Below, one piece after another: positions 32,954 to 41,516 of a stretch of DNA of 64,000 nucleotides. Source of the stretch: Mayfieldus sp038040285. GTDB lineage: Bacteria > Actinomycetota > Thermoleophilia > Solirubrobacterales > 70-9. The translations under genes were made by a program, and so were the position numbers. The first letter of the stretch is position 1. Every line of letters begins with the position of its first letter. The notes under the pieces were generated by a model. That model was not told the origin of the DNA. It did no database searches and saw only the letters and a list, made by a program, of their open reading frames with translations. The stretch spans positions 1 through 64,000 of the forward strand of contig JBBPIN010000003.1 in assembly GCA_038040285.1 (NCBI GenBank), read 5' to 3'.

Positions 32954-35712
32954 GAGTGCTGGTCACAGGCGGCTCGGGCTTCATCGGCTCCCACGTCGTC
33001 GACAAGCTGATCGATGCCGGCCATGAGCCGGTGATATTCGACCTCGAGCCCTCCCCCTACCACCCGCGCGAGCAGGTGCGGGCGGTGAGCGGCGACGTCA
33101 CCGACACGGGGGCGCTCAGGCGCGCGTTCAGCGGCTGCGACGCGATCATCCATCTGGCGGCGGTGGCCGACGTCGGCGTGGTCGAGGCCGAGCCCGGAAA
33201 GGCCGAGCAGATCAACGCGAGCGGGGTGATGTCGGTGCTGGAGGCAGCGCGTCTGACCGGCGTCAAGCGGGTGATCTACGGCAGCACGATCTGGGTCTAC
33301 AGCGACTGTCCGGAGACGGCGGTCGACGAGGAGACCGAGACGCCCCCTCCGCGCCACCCCTACACCGCGACCAAGCTCGCCGGCGAGATCTACTGCCAGT
33401 CCTACGCTCGCTTCTTCGACCTCGAGCCGACGATCCTGCGATTCGGAATCCCCTACGGCCCGCGGGCCCGGGGCGCCACCGTCCTCTCGGCCTTCGTCCG
33501 CCGGGCGATGGCGGGCGAAGCCTTGACGATCGCCGGGAGCGGCGAGCAGTCGCGGCGCTTCGTCTACGTCGAGGACCTCGCCGACGGGATCGTGCGGGCG
33601 CTGCGACCGCAGGCCGCGAACCGCGTCTACAACCTCGCCGGCAGCGAGGAGATCTCGATCCTCCAGGTCGCCGAGACGGTTCGCGATGCGGTGGGCGGTA
33701 CCGAGCTGGTCCACGTGCCATCGCGCGCCGGCGACTTCGGGGGCAAGGAGGTCTCCAGCGACCGTGCGGCCAGGGAGCTGGGCTGGGCGCCCGTCACCCC
33801 GTTCAGCGAGGGGGCGCACCTCTATCTCGACTGGTACCGGCGGCGCTCCGACGAAACGTCGGATAACGGTCACCGGGCGGCCGAGAACGGTCACCGGCCG
33901 GCCCCGGCGAACGCCGCCGACTGGGAGGAGAAGCCGACTGGACGCCGCGTGCTGATCGTCTCCGCCGACATCGGCGAGGGCCACGACGGGCCCGCGCGCG
34001 CGATCGCCGCGGAGATCGAGGAGGAGGAGCCCGAGGCGCAGGTGACGATCGTCGACGGCCTCGCGGAGATGGGCAGGTTCATCACCTGGGTCCTGCGCGA
34101 CGGCTCCTGGGTCGCCTTCAACTGGCTTCCCTGGGCCTTCGAGGTCCAGTACTTGCTTCTCACCCGCTTCCCTCCGACCCGTTGGTTCGTCGCCAGGCTC
34201 GGCTACCTGCTCTCGCGCCGGCGGCTGCTGAAGATGATCCACCGCCGCCGCCCGGACCTGCTGATCTCGACCTATCCCGGCACCACCGAGCTGTTCGGCG
34301 AGCTGCGCACGCGGGGTCGCCTCGCCGTACCGACCGTGTCGGCAATCACCGACCTCGCGGGGTTGCGGTTCTGGGCCCATCCCGGCATCGACATGCATAC
34401 GGTCATCCACCGCGAGTCGATCGAGGAGGTCGAGGCGCTCGCCGGGCCGGACAGCGTCACCTGGGCGCGGCCGCCGACCTCGCCGACGTTCTTCGAGCCA
34501 GCGGACACCGGAGAGGCCCGCCGCAGCCTCGGCCTTCCCGAGGAGGGGCCGGTGATCCTGGTCTCGGGCGGGGGCTGGGGAGTGGGGGACCTGACGGGAG
34601 CGATCGAGGCGGCGCTGGAGCGCAACCCGGGCGCCGTCGTCTGCATCGCGGGACGAAACGAGCGCGTGCGCTCCCGGATCGTCCGGCGCTTCGCCGAAGA
34701 GCCGCGGCTGCGGGTCGTCGGCTTCACCGATCGAATGAGCGACTACCTCGCCGCCTCCGACGTGCTCGTGCACTCGACCGCCGGGCTGACCGTGCTCGAG
34801 GCATTGATCCGCGGCTGCCGGGTGGTGTCATTCGGCTTCAAGGTCGGGCACATCAGGGTCAACGACCGCGCATACCAGCGTTTCGGCCTCGCGCGGACCG
34901 CTCGCTCGCGCGAGGAGCTGGCGCAGGCCTTGACGGATGCGATCGCCGAGCCCCGCCGCCCCGACCTCTCCTGTGCGGCGCTGCCCACGGTCGCCACGGT
35001 GGCGCGCACCACCTCGCGCCGGGCCGAGCCGCTGGCTTCCTGGCGGCTGCGCCTCACCCGGATCGCCACCGCGACGGTGGTGACGGTCGCACTCCTGGCC
35101 TGGGTGCTCGGGACCGACGAGCCCTACAACGTCCTCGCAAGCCCGCTGCATGCTCGGCCAACGACGAGCTTCCCGGCACTGGGGCCCGACGTCGGCTTGC
35201 TTGTCCGCGCTCCGGCCGGAAGGATTCCGCGCTTCTCGCAGCAGCTTCACCGCGGCGATGCGGCGGCCTCGTTCGCGGTCGAGAGCCGACCAACCGCCGC
35301 GACCCGCGCGCAGCTGCGGCGGTTCGGGAACAGTGCGCTACCGGCGCTTGCGTCGGGCGGACCCGTCCACTGGATGGCGACGAGGAAGGACCTCAAGAGG
35401 ACCGCGAGGCGTTTTGGGTTCGACGGTCACTTCCTGTTCGCCCCGCCCGCGGACGGCTTCACGCTTGGCGAGTACCTGCTCGCCCACTCGGCGGGAGCGA
35501 TCCCGGTGGCCGGAGCCGTCAAGTACGGCGGGGGGTCGCTTGGATCGGTCGCCCCCGGGCAGGTGGTGGAGGCGACGCTGAACGATGGAGAGACGGCGCC
35601 CGGGCGGGCCCTACGCTCGCTGGTGCTCCAGATCAACCATCGGGGCCTGCGGGCCGTCCCCGTCCAGACCCTCTGGCGCCGCAGTAGTAATCAGGCTCGA
35701 GACGGCGGGTGA
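32950..35712 (+). CDS. Three-part fusion: SDR epimerase + MGDG-synthase-like glycosyltransferase + deacetylase-like domain
   Basis: A 920-aa protein. Residues 1-305 are an extended SDR sugar epimerase/dehydratase (NAD motif VTGGSGFIGSH, catalytic Tyr138-Lys142 in HPYTATKLAGE). A polar linker with NGHR repeats follows (~305-330). Residues ~333-700 are an MGDG_synth/GT28-like glycosyltransferase (LIVSADIGEGHDGPARAIAA; acceptor/donor side HSTAGLTVLEALIRGCRVVS). One membrane helix is at ~709-729 and a ~170-residue C-terminal domain resembles a NodB barrel but lacks TFDD and the His-x3-His metal site. GTG 32950 overlaps the aminotransferase stop. The last 102 bp are antisense to the EamA gene. Likely role: making and transferring a modified sugar to a membrane lipid (inference). 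Confidence 0.82.
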   Translation: MRVLVTGGSGFIGSHVVDKLIDAGHEPVIFDLEPSPYHPREQVRAVSGDVTDTGALRRAFSGCDAIIHLAAVADVGVVEAEPGKAEQINASGVMSVLEAARLTGVKRVIYGSTIWVYSDCPETAVDEETETPPPRHPYTATKLAGEIYCQSYARFFDLEPTILRFGIPYGPRARGATVLSAFVRRAMAGEALTIAGSGEQSRRFVYVEDLADGIVRALRPQAANRVYNLAGSEEISILQVAETVRDAVGGTELVHVPSRAGDFGGKEVSSDRAARELGWAPVTPFSEGAHLYLDWYRRRSDETSDNGHRAAENGHRPAPANAADWEEKPTGRRVLIVSADIGEGHDGPARAIAAEIEEEEPEAQVTIVDGLAEMGRFITWVLRDGSWVAFNWLPWAFEVQYLLLTRFPPTRWFVARLGYLLSRRRLLKMIHRRRPDLLISTYPGTTELFGELRTRGRLAVPTVSAITDLAGLRFWAHPGIDMHTVIHRESIEEVEALAGPDSVTWARPPTSPTFFEPADTGEARRSLGLPEEGPVILVSGGGWGVGDLTGAIEAALERNPGAVVCIAGRNERVRSRIVRRFAEEPRLRVVGFTDRMSDYLAASDVLVHSTAGLTVLEALIRGCRVVSFGFKVGHIRVNDRAYQRFGLARTARSREELAQALTDAIAEPRRPDLSCAALPTVATVARTTSRRAEPLASWRLRLTRIATATVVTVALLAWVLGTDEPYNVLASPLHARPTTSFPALGPDVGLLVRAPAGRIPRFSQQLHRGDAAASFAVESRPTAATRAQLRRFGNSALPALASGGPVHWMATRKDLKRTARRFGFDGHFLFAPPADGFTLGEYLLAHSAGAIPVAGAVKYGGGSLGSVAPGQVVEATLNDGETAPGRALRSLVLQINHRGLRAVPVQTLWRRSSNQARDGG

Positions 35713-36522
35713 GCGCATCAGCGCCACGGCGCCGGTGATCACGACCAGCAGGCAGGCAACCAGGACGCCGCCGTGTAGGGGTGTCCCGCCCCACGACTCA
35801 CCCCCGATCAGCGGCGCCACCGCGACCGGCACCGCAACCTGGACAACGAACACGGTCGAAGCGACCGCCACCGCGGCGCGCCGCTGCAGCGCCGACATCT
35901 CAGCCGTGAGGCCGAGGAGCGAAGCGATTCCGATCGCCGCCACCCAGCTGACGCCGACCAGCAGGGCACCGGATGAGAGCTCGTCGGCGAGCACCTTGGC
36001 GCCGAGCGAGGTCCACGCATACGCGGAGCCGGCGCCGAGCACCATCAGCCAGGGGGGGCAGCGCCGCAGCGCGAACGGCGCCGCGGCCAGCGCCCCGAGA
36101 GGTACGAGCACCAGCGCCAGCCCCAATGTCCCCGCGTGCGACGAGGATTCCCCCGGTGCGGCGAGGGACGCGCCCGCGACTCCGCCGACGATCGCCAGCG
36201 TGCACAGGACTTCGCGCTTGCCGACCGTCTCACCGAGCAGGCGCACCCCCAGCACCAGCAGCAGTAGCAGCCCGACCGCAAGCGCCGGCTGCACGACGCT
36301 GAGCGGGACCAGCGACAGGGCCAGGACCTGGAACGGGAAGCCGAGGACGGCGAGCCCGGTCGCAGCCAGCCACCGAGGGCGGCGCAGCAGGTGCCCAAGC
36401 AGGGTCGGTCGCACCGAGTCCACCGACGGGACCGCGCGTGCCTCGAGCGCCTGAAGCGCGACGGCGGCGTCAAAGCAGAAGGACGCCGCGCAGGCCGCCG
36501 CGAGTCCGAGCGCGAACTGCAT
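35611..36522 (-). CDS. EamA/DMT-family transporter
   Basis: A 303-aa membrane protein with nine to ten helices in two EamA-like repeats. The typical end of a repeat is seen in VVQPALAVGLLLLLVLGVRLLGE. The family moves metabolites or lipid-linked sugars (for example ArnE/F-type flippases), but the substrate here is unknown. TATGAT (36537-36532 on the minus strand) is 9 bases before ATG 36522, so it looks leaderless. Its 3' end overlaps the fusion gene by 102 bp on the opposite strand, and its 5' end is close to or overlaps the deacetylase gene. Confidence 0.75.
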   Translation of the reverse strand: MQFALGLAAACAASFCFDAAVALQALEARAVPSVDSVRPTLLGHLLRRPRWLAATGLAVLGFPFQVLALSLVPLSVVQPALAVGLLLLLVLGVRLLGETVGKREVLCTLAIVGGVAGASLAAPGESSSHAGTLGLALVLVPLGALAAAPFALRRCPPWLMVLGAGSAYAWTSLGAKVLADELSSGALLVGVSWVAAIGIASLLGLTAEMSALQRRAAVAVASTVFVVQVAVPVAVAPLIGGESWGGTPLHGGVLVACLLVVITGAVALMRSPAVSSLITTAAPEGLDGDGPQAPMVDLEHQRA

Positions 36523-37256
36523 CGCCGAGCCATCATAGGAGCGCCGCGGTCGGCGCCGGGGCGGCCTTGGGCCTGGTCGCCGGCCACGCACTGCCCTCGG
36601 TGGCGCCGTTGGTCCCGCGGCTGGCCGCCGCGCTGCGAATCCCGACCCGGCTGACCGACCCGGGCGCCGTCGCCATCACCTTCGACGACGGCCCGGACCC
36701 AGAGGGCACGGCGGCGGTCCTCTCGGTGCTCGATCGCGAGCGGGTCGGCGCCACCTTCTTCCTGGTCGGCGAGCAGGTGCGCAGAAATCCCTCGCTGGCC
36801 GCCGAGATCGTCGCCGCCGGACATGCGGTCCAGCTGCACGGCGACCGCCACCGCAACCAGCTGCGGCTCACCCCGGGGCAGATCCGCGACGACCTGCAGC
36901 GCGGGGCGGAGGCGATCGAGGAGGCGACCGGCCGCGCGACCCCGTTCTACCGCCCGCCGTACGGGATCTTCTCGGCGGTTGGCCTGCGGACCGTCAACCG
37001 TTCGCCATGCGAGCCCCTGCTGTGGTCGCGGTGGGGCCGCGATTGGAGAGGCCGAGCCACCGGCGCTTCGGTTGCCTCCGACGCGACGCGTGGGCTGGAG
37101 GGAGGCGACGTCATCCTCCTCCACGACGCCGACAACTACAGTGATTCGGAGTGCTGGCGGGCGACCGCGAGCGCCCTTCCGCGGATCATCGAGGTGGTGC
37201 GCCATCGGGGCCTGCGGCCGATACCGGTCCGCGGCCCAGCGGACGCAAAGAGCTGA
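36438..37256 (+). CDS. Polysaccharide deacetylase (NodB/CE4)
   Basis: CE4 deacetylase with all main motifs: motif 1 AVAITFDDGPDPEG, motif 2 LHGDRHRN (H-x3-H metal site), motif 3 YRPPYGIFS, and a late ILLHDADNYSD. It removes N- or O-acetyl groups from a glycan, probably at the membrane: a hydrophobic segment (LGLVAGHALPSVAPL) precedes the domain. The start is uncertain. GTG 36438 gives 272 aa with an Arg-rich N-terminus antisense to the EamA start; TTG 36567 (229 aa) would avoid that overlap. It probably belongs to the same glycan locus as the upstream fusion gene. Confidence 0.82.
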   Translation: MPRAPEARRRRQSRRTPRRPPRVRARTASPSHHRSAAVGAGAALGLVAGHALPSVAPLVPRLAAALRIPTRLTDPGAVAITFDDGPDPEGTAAVLSVLDRERVGATFFLVGEQVRRNPSLAAEIVAAGHAVQLHGDRHRNQLRLTPGQIRDDLQRGAEAIEEATGRATPFYRPPYGIFSAVGLRTVNRSPCEPLLWSRWGRDWRGRATGASVASDATRGLEGGDVILLHDADNYSDSECWRATASALPRIIEVVRHRGLRPIPVRGPADAKS

Positions 37257-37265
37257 CCTGAAGCG

Positions 37266-37658
37266 CTATTCGATCGGAATGTCTTCGACCGGCGAGCCGC
37301 CGCGAGCCGGGCTCTCGCCGACCCGCTCGATGTAGGCGTCGAGCAGCGCCCGCAGCGTCACCAGCGCGTCGTGCTGGAGGCTCTGGATCTGGCCGCGCAG
37401 CTCGGGCGGCGCCGAGGCGCGCAGGACGTCGGCGGTGCGGCAGATCGGGCACCACTCCAGGCACTCGTGCGATTGCCCGGCGGCGGAGCCGTGCCCGTTC
37501 CCGGTCTCGCCTGCCGGGCCGCGATCCCCGCGCTGCCCGCCGGATCGTGTGCTGCGCGCGTACTCGCCCCAGAAGCGCTCGGCCTCGCCGCCGGGATCGT
37601 GCCCGGCCGCTCCGCCAGGCTCAAACCCGCTCTGGCTGTGGTCTTGGGGATCGGACAT
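37266..37658 (-). CDS. Hypothetical protein with CxxxC-type cysteines
   Basis: A 130-aa protein. The N-terminal half is Gly/Ser/Asp-rich and probably disordered. The middle has HECLEWCPICRTADVLR with three Cys and one His in a zinc-finger-like layout. The C-terminal half is helical and ends in acidic residues. It overlaps the ArsA-type ATPase gene by 38 bp, so it is co-expressed with it and could be an accessory factor. Family not recognised. Confidence 0.6.
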   Translation of the reverse strand: MSDPQDHSQSGFEPGGAAGHDPGGEAERFWGEYARSTRSGGQRGDRGPAGETGNGHGSAAGQSHECLEWCPICRTADVLRASAPPELRGQIQSLQHDALVTLRALLDAYIERVGESPARGGSPVEDIPIE

Positions 37659-38820
37659 CGTCGAAAGTGACCTTCAGCGTTCCCGCCTCGAAGCTTGCCC
37701 CCGAAGGGCTGTGATCGGCGAGCGCGGAGGGCAGGATGATAGTCCGCTTCTCGCCGCCGACCGAGACGATCAGCTCGTCGCCGACCTTCTTCAGATCGAT
37801 CCCGGCCTTCTCGGTGAAGGGGATCCGCAGCCGCAGCGTCGCCACGTCGCCCTCCGTGCTCAGCTCGTGGACCAACTCGGAGTGCAGAACCCGCTCGGGG
37901 GCGACGTCCTCGAACAGCTCCTCACCGAGCCGGTCGAGCATCGTCGACCCCACCACCTCCTCCTCGAAGTAGCGCGAGGTGAGGACCGGGACCGGGGCGA
38001 AGCCCTCGCGGACCTCCTCGAGGTGGCGGCGCTGGTGGCCGAGCCATGCGGCGAAGTAGCCGCCCTCGACGTCGTCGGGGAAGATCCGGTTGACGATCAC
38101 GGCGTCGGTCAGGTAGCCGTAGAGGTTGAGGTAGGTGAAGGTGCGCTGCGCCTCCTTGATCACCATCCGGTCGGGGTTGAGGACGAGCCGGATCGAGCAG
38201 TGCTCGCGATTGCGGAGGATCGCGTTCATCTCGATCAGGTTTCGGACCAGGCGCTGCACCTCGTCGAAGACCTCCGGGCCCGGCAGCGGCACGTCGAAGG
38301 TGCGGGCCAGCGGCCGTGCCGCGCCGACCAGGCGCCGCTCCCACGGAAACACCCGCTCAAGCCACCAGCGGGCGATGTCGGGGAAGCCGAGCAGCCTCAG
38401 CGTCTCGCCGGTCGGCGCGCAATCGACGATCACGACGTCGAACTCGGCCCGCTGATGGTGGCGCTTGATCTGAAGCAGGGAGAACAACTCGTCCATCCCC
38501 GGCGGCACGGTCAGCTCCTCGGCCCGCACCCGCTCGATTCCGCGATCGGCGAGCAGCTTGCCGAGCCACTCCTGGACCGCGGCCCAGTTGGCCTCCATCT
38601 CGCGTTGCGCGCGCACCTCCTGACCCCAGAGGCGGTCCCCGGCGGGCGTCGGCTCGGGCCCGAGCTGCACCTCGAGGGAGTCCGAGAGGCTGTGAGCCGG
38701 ATCGGTGGACAGCACCACCGTGCGCAGCCCCGCTCGTGCGCACATACGCGCCGTGGCGGCGGCGACGCTGGTCTTGCCGACGCCACCCTTGCCGGTGTAG
38801 AGGATCGTCCGTGGCCGCAT
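37621..38820 (-). CDS. ArsA/GET3-family ATPase with C-terminal Hsp20-like domain
   Basis: A 399-aa ATPase. The deviant P-loop YTGKGGVGKTSVAA is at about residues 8-21. Switch-type segments are STDPAHSLSDSL and VVIVDCAPTGETLRLLGFP, and VIVNRIFPDD is also typical of the family. The C-terminal ~75 residues form a small beta domain (LRLRIPFTEKAGIDLKKVGD) like the ArsA_HSP20 module. No ars genes are nearby and the metal-binding Cys of arsenite pumps are not seen, so a protein-targeting or chaperone role is more likely. TAGGCT 9 bases before ATG 38820 suggests a leaderless mRNA. Confidence 0.85.
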   Translation of the reverse strand: MRPRTILYTGKGGVGKTSVAAATARMCARAGLRTVVLSTDPAHSLSDSLEVQLGPEPTPAGDRLWGQEVRAQREMEANWAAVQEWLGKLLADRGIERVRAEELTVPPGMDELFSLLQIKRHHQRAEFDVVIVDCAPTGETLRLLGFPDIARWWLERVFPWERRLVGAARPLARTFDVPLPGPEVFDEVQRLVRNLIEMNAILRNREHCSIRLVLNPDRMVIKEAQRTFTYLNLYGYLTDAVIVNRIFPDDVEGGYFAAWLGHQRRHLEEVREGFAPVPVLTSRYFEEEVVGSTMLDRLGEELFEDVAPERVLHSELVHELSTEGDVATLRLRIPFTEKAGIDLKKVGDELIVSVGGEKRTIILPSALADHSPSGASFEAGTLKVTFDDVRSPRPQPERV

Positions 38821-38944
38821 GGACGAATGAGCCTAATGCCATCGTCCAGGCAGGGTTGCGCGGCGCTCAGGATGGTGCGCTAGGGTGCCCGCTCGCGGTA
38901 GGCAGGCCGCGCCCGATCGACCTCAGTCAGCAAGGAGCTTCCTC

Positions 38945-40069
38945 TTGACCCGATTCCGACTGCTTTTCGCGTTCTCAATCCTCGCGGTGCTGGCCACGGC
39001 GCTCGTCGCCTGCGGCGGCGGCGGCGGCGGAGGGGGAGGAGAGGACCCACAGAAGGTGCTCGACCAGACCTTCTCCTCGAACAATGAGTCGGTCAAGAGC
39101 GGCGACCTGAGCTTGAAGTTCAACGCCGATGTCACGGGTTCTCAGGGCGGCACGCTGAACGCCGAGCTGAGCGGTCCGTTCGAGAACCAGGGCAGCAACC
39201 AGGTCCCGAAGCTCGACTTCAAGGTCAAGGCGGACCTGTCCGGCTCGAAGCAGAACTTCAATTTCGATGGCGGCCTGATCTCGACCGGCGATTCGGCATT
39301 CGTCAACTACAAGGGCACCGACTACCAGGTGGATCAGACCCTGTTCGACCAGCTCAAGCAGACGGTCCAGACCTCATCGGCGCAGCAGGGCCAGAACAAG
39401 CAGAGCGCTGGCGCGGTGCTCAAGCAGCTCGGGATCAGCAACCCGAAGGACCTGCTCACCAACCTCAAGAACGATGGCACCGCCGACGTCGAGGGGACCT
39501 CGACCAACCACATCTCGGGAGATCTCGACATCAACAAGACCGTCGATGCGTTGAAGTCGGCGCTGTCGAGCGCCAGTGCGCTGGGGGCGCTGGGCGGCGC
39601 GAGCACGCAGCTGCCCTCGGCCAGCCAGCTCGACCAGGTCAAGAGCGCGATCAAGACCGCGCACTTCGACCTCTACTCGGGCCAGGACGATCACATCCTG
39701 CGCCGGCTCACGATCAACCTCTCGATTGAGCCGCCATCGGGCTCGACCAAGAAGGTCGACCTGACCTTCGATCTCACGCTCGGCAAGGTCAACGAGCCGC
39801 AGACGATCACGCCGCCGTCCGGCGCCAAGCCGTTCAGCGCCCTGCTGCAGCAGCTCGGGATCAACCCGAGCGCCCTCGGCGCGCTGGGAGCGCTGAATGG
39901 AATCGGTGGTGGCACCTCTGGCGGAGGGGGCGGCAGTGTGCCGGCGCTGCCCACGCCGCCCAGCGGCACGAGCGGCGCGAGCGCCGCTCAGGCGCAGAAG
40001 TACCTCAATTGCATCTCGAAGGCGAACAGCGCCGCCGACCTGCAGGCCTGCTCGGCGCTGGCGCCCTAG
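38945..40069 (+). CDS. Putative lipoprotein (LppX/LprG-like size)
   Basis: A 374-aa secreted lipoprotein. The signal peptide MTRFRLLFAFSILAVLATALVACGG has a lipobox LVAC with Cys at residue 23, then a poly-Gly stretch. The mature part is rich in Ser, Asn, Asp and Gln with repeated beta-strand-like segments (FNADVTGSQGGTLNAELSG; FKVKADLSGSKQNFNFDG), similar in style to LppX_LprAFG lipid-carrier lipoproteins, though I cannot confirm homology. The C-terminus has low-complexity Gly/Ala/Ser and a Cys pair (NCISKANSAADLQAC). TTG 38945 is chosen because AAGGAG lies 7 bases upstream. Confidence 0.78.
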   Translation: MTRFRLLFAFSILAVLATALVACGGGGGGGGGEDPQKVLDQTFSSNNESVKSGDLSLKFNADVTGSQGGTLNAELSGPFENQGSNQVPKLDFKVKADLSGSKQNFNFDGGLISTGDSAFVNYKGTDYQVDQTLFDQLKQTVQTSSAQQGQNKQSAGAVLKQLGISNPKDLLTNLKNDGTADVEGTSTNHISGDLDINKTVDALKSALSSASALGALGGASTQLPSASQLDQVKSAIKTAHFDLYSGQDDHILRRLTINLSIEPPSGSTKKVDLTFDLTLGKVNEPQTITPPSGAKPFSALLQQLGINPSALGALGALNGIGGGTSGGGGGSVPALPTPPSGTSGASAAQAQKYLNCISKANSAADLQACSALAP

Positions 40070-40095
40070 CGTCGACCACAAAGGATTGAGTGGAA

Positions 40096-40122
40096 GGCCC
40101 CGCCCAGGCGGGGTCTTCTCGT
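40096..40122 (+). terminator. Rho-independent-like terminator
   Basis: CCCCGCC (40098-40104), loop CA, GGCGGGG (40107-40113), followed by TCTTCTCGTT. It lies just after the lipoprotein gene. Confidence 0.7.
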
Positions 40123-40141
40123 TGCCCTAGGCTGCTCCGCC

Positions 40142-41266
40142 ATGGAGCCCTCGCGTACGCCGCGGCTGAACGCGGCTTTCTTCTTCGGCCAGGGCTGGCC
40201 CTACCTGCTGGTGCCGTTGATCCCGGTGGCGATCGTCCTCGACCTGGCGAATGCCTCGGCCGGGATCGTGTTCGCGACCTCGGCGGCGGGGATCATCCCC
40301 ACGGCGGCGTTGATGGGCCGCGGCACCGAGGAGCTCGCGGCACGCTCGGGGCCGGGGATCGGCGGGCTTCTCAACGTCACCTTCGGAAACGCGCCCGAGC
40401 TGATCATCGCCCTGTTCGCGCTCAGCGAGGGCCTGCACGAGGTGGTCAAGGCTTCGCTGATCGGCTCGATCATCGGCAACACCCTGCTGGTGATGGGGGC
40501 GGCGTTCTTCGTCGGCGGGATAGGGCGCAAGGAGCAGAGATTCGACCAGACAGGCGTCAGCGTCCAGACGACGATGCTGCTGGCAGCGGCGACCGCGCTC
40601 GTGATGCCCGGCATCTTCGAGCTGGTCGAGGGCAGGGGCCTGCCCGCTCCCGGCGTCGAGCGGGTCGACTTCGGCTCCACTGTCGAGCACCTGTCGATAG
40701 TCGTGGCGGCGGTGCTGATCGTCGTCTACGTGGCGGGGCTCGTCTTTTCGCTGCGCACCCACCGCGATGTCTTCAACCCCGAATACGAGGACGAGGACAC
40801 ATGGGGCTGGTCGGTGCGGACCTCGGTGCTGATGCTGGCGATCGCCGGCGTCGCCGTGGGCGTGATGTCGGAGGTGCTGGTGGGCTCGATCAGCGAGGCC
40901 TCACAGTCGATCGGGCTCTCGGAGTTCTTCATCGGGGCGATCGTCGTGGCGATCGTCGGCAACGCGGCCGAGCACTGGGTCGCGGTGCTTGTCGCGCGCA
41001 AGGACAAGATGGACCTTGCGGTCAACATCGCGATCGGCTCCGGCGCTCAGATCGCCCTCTTCGTGACGCCGGTGCTCGTGTTCTGCTCGTTTTTCATCGG
41101 CCCCGGGCCGATGCCGCTGGTCTTCAACGGATTCGAGCTCGGTGGGCTGCTGTTCGCGGTGCTGCTCGCCAACTATGTCACCCAGGAGGGCCGCTCGAAT
41201 TGGTTCGAAGGCGTGCAGCTGCTCGCCGTCTACCTGATCCTGGCGGTCGCCTTCTACTACGCCTGA
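40142..41266 (+). CDS. Calcium/proton exchanger (CAX family)
   Basis: A 374-aa membrane antiporter with about eleven helices and two inverted alpha repeats. The cation sites are GLLNVTFGNAPELIIALFAL and the matching second repeat VGNAAEHWVAVLVARKDKMD. An acidic stretch between the halves (NPEYEDEDTWGW) fits the family's central loop. It exports Ca2+ from the cytosol using the proton gradient. TAGGCT at 40128-40133 is 8 bases before ATG 40142 with no SD (likely leaderless). Its end overlaps the split peroxiredoxin gene by 10 bp on the other strand. Confidence 0.88.
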   Translation: MEPSRTPRLNAAFFFGQGWPYLLVPLIPVAIVLDLANASAGIVFATSAAGIIPTAALMGRGTEELAARSGPGIGGLLNVTFGNAPELIIALFALSEGLHEVVKASLIGSIIGNTLLVMGAAFFVGGIGRKEQRFDQTGVSVQTTMLLAAATALVMPGIFELVEGRGLPAPGVERVDFGSTVEHLSIVVAAVLIVVYVAGLVFSLRTHRDVFNPEYEDEDTWGWSVRTSVLMLAIAGVAVGVMSEVLVGSISEASQSIGLSEFFIGAIVVAIVGNAAEHWVAVLVARKDKMDLAVNIAIGSGAQIALFVTPVLVFCSFFIGPGPMPLVFNGFELGGLLFAVLLANYVTQEGRSNWFEGVQLLAVYLILAVAFYYA

Positions 41267-41493
41267 GCGGGCAGCCCGCCGAGCGCGTCGAGCACGACGT
41301 CGTCGTGCGTCTGCGGCGAGACCTTGGGGAAGACCCGGGCGATCTTGCCGTCGGGGTCGATGATGAAGGTCGCGCGCTGCACGCCCCAGTACGTGCGCCC
41401 GTAGTTGCGCTTTTCCATCCACGTGCCGTAGGCCTCGGCGACCTCGTGATCGGCGTCGGCGAGCAAAGTGAGGGCCGTGCAGCCGGGCGTGTC
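41257..41493 (-). pseudogene. Peroxiredoxin (bcp/PrxQ-like), 3' fragment
   Basis: C-terminal part of an AhpC/TSA-type thiol peroxidase split by the mobile element. It begins inside the active-site loop with ADTPGCT (peroxidatic Cys) and continues LLADADHEVAEAYGTW and the closing ATFIIDPDGKIARVF. The matching N-terminal part is at 52244-52367. Joined across the core GCGTGTC the gene would be in frame (354 nt, 117 aa). That is about 40 residues shorter than usual, because the segment after PGCT (normally carrying the resolving Cys) is also missing. Neither half can be an active enzyme alone. Confidence 0.85.
41487..41493. other. attL core GCGTGTC
   Basis: Host side to the left (peroxiredoxin 3' part), element to the right. 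GTATCTT follows at 41502-41508, also present as a direct copy near the right end (52228-52234). Confidence 0.75.
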
Positions 41494-41516
41494 CGCGTGT
41501 GGTATCTTGCGCAGTA

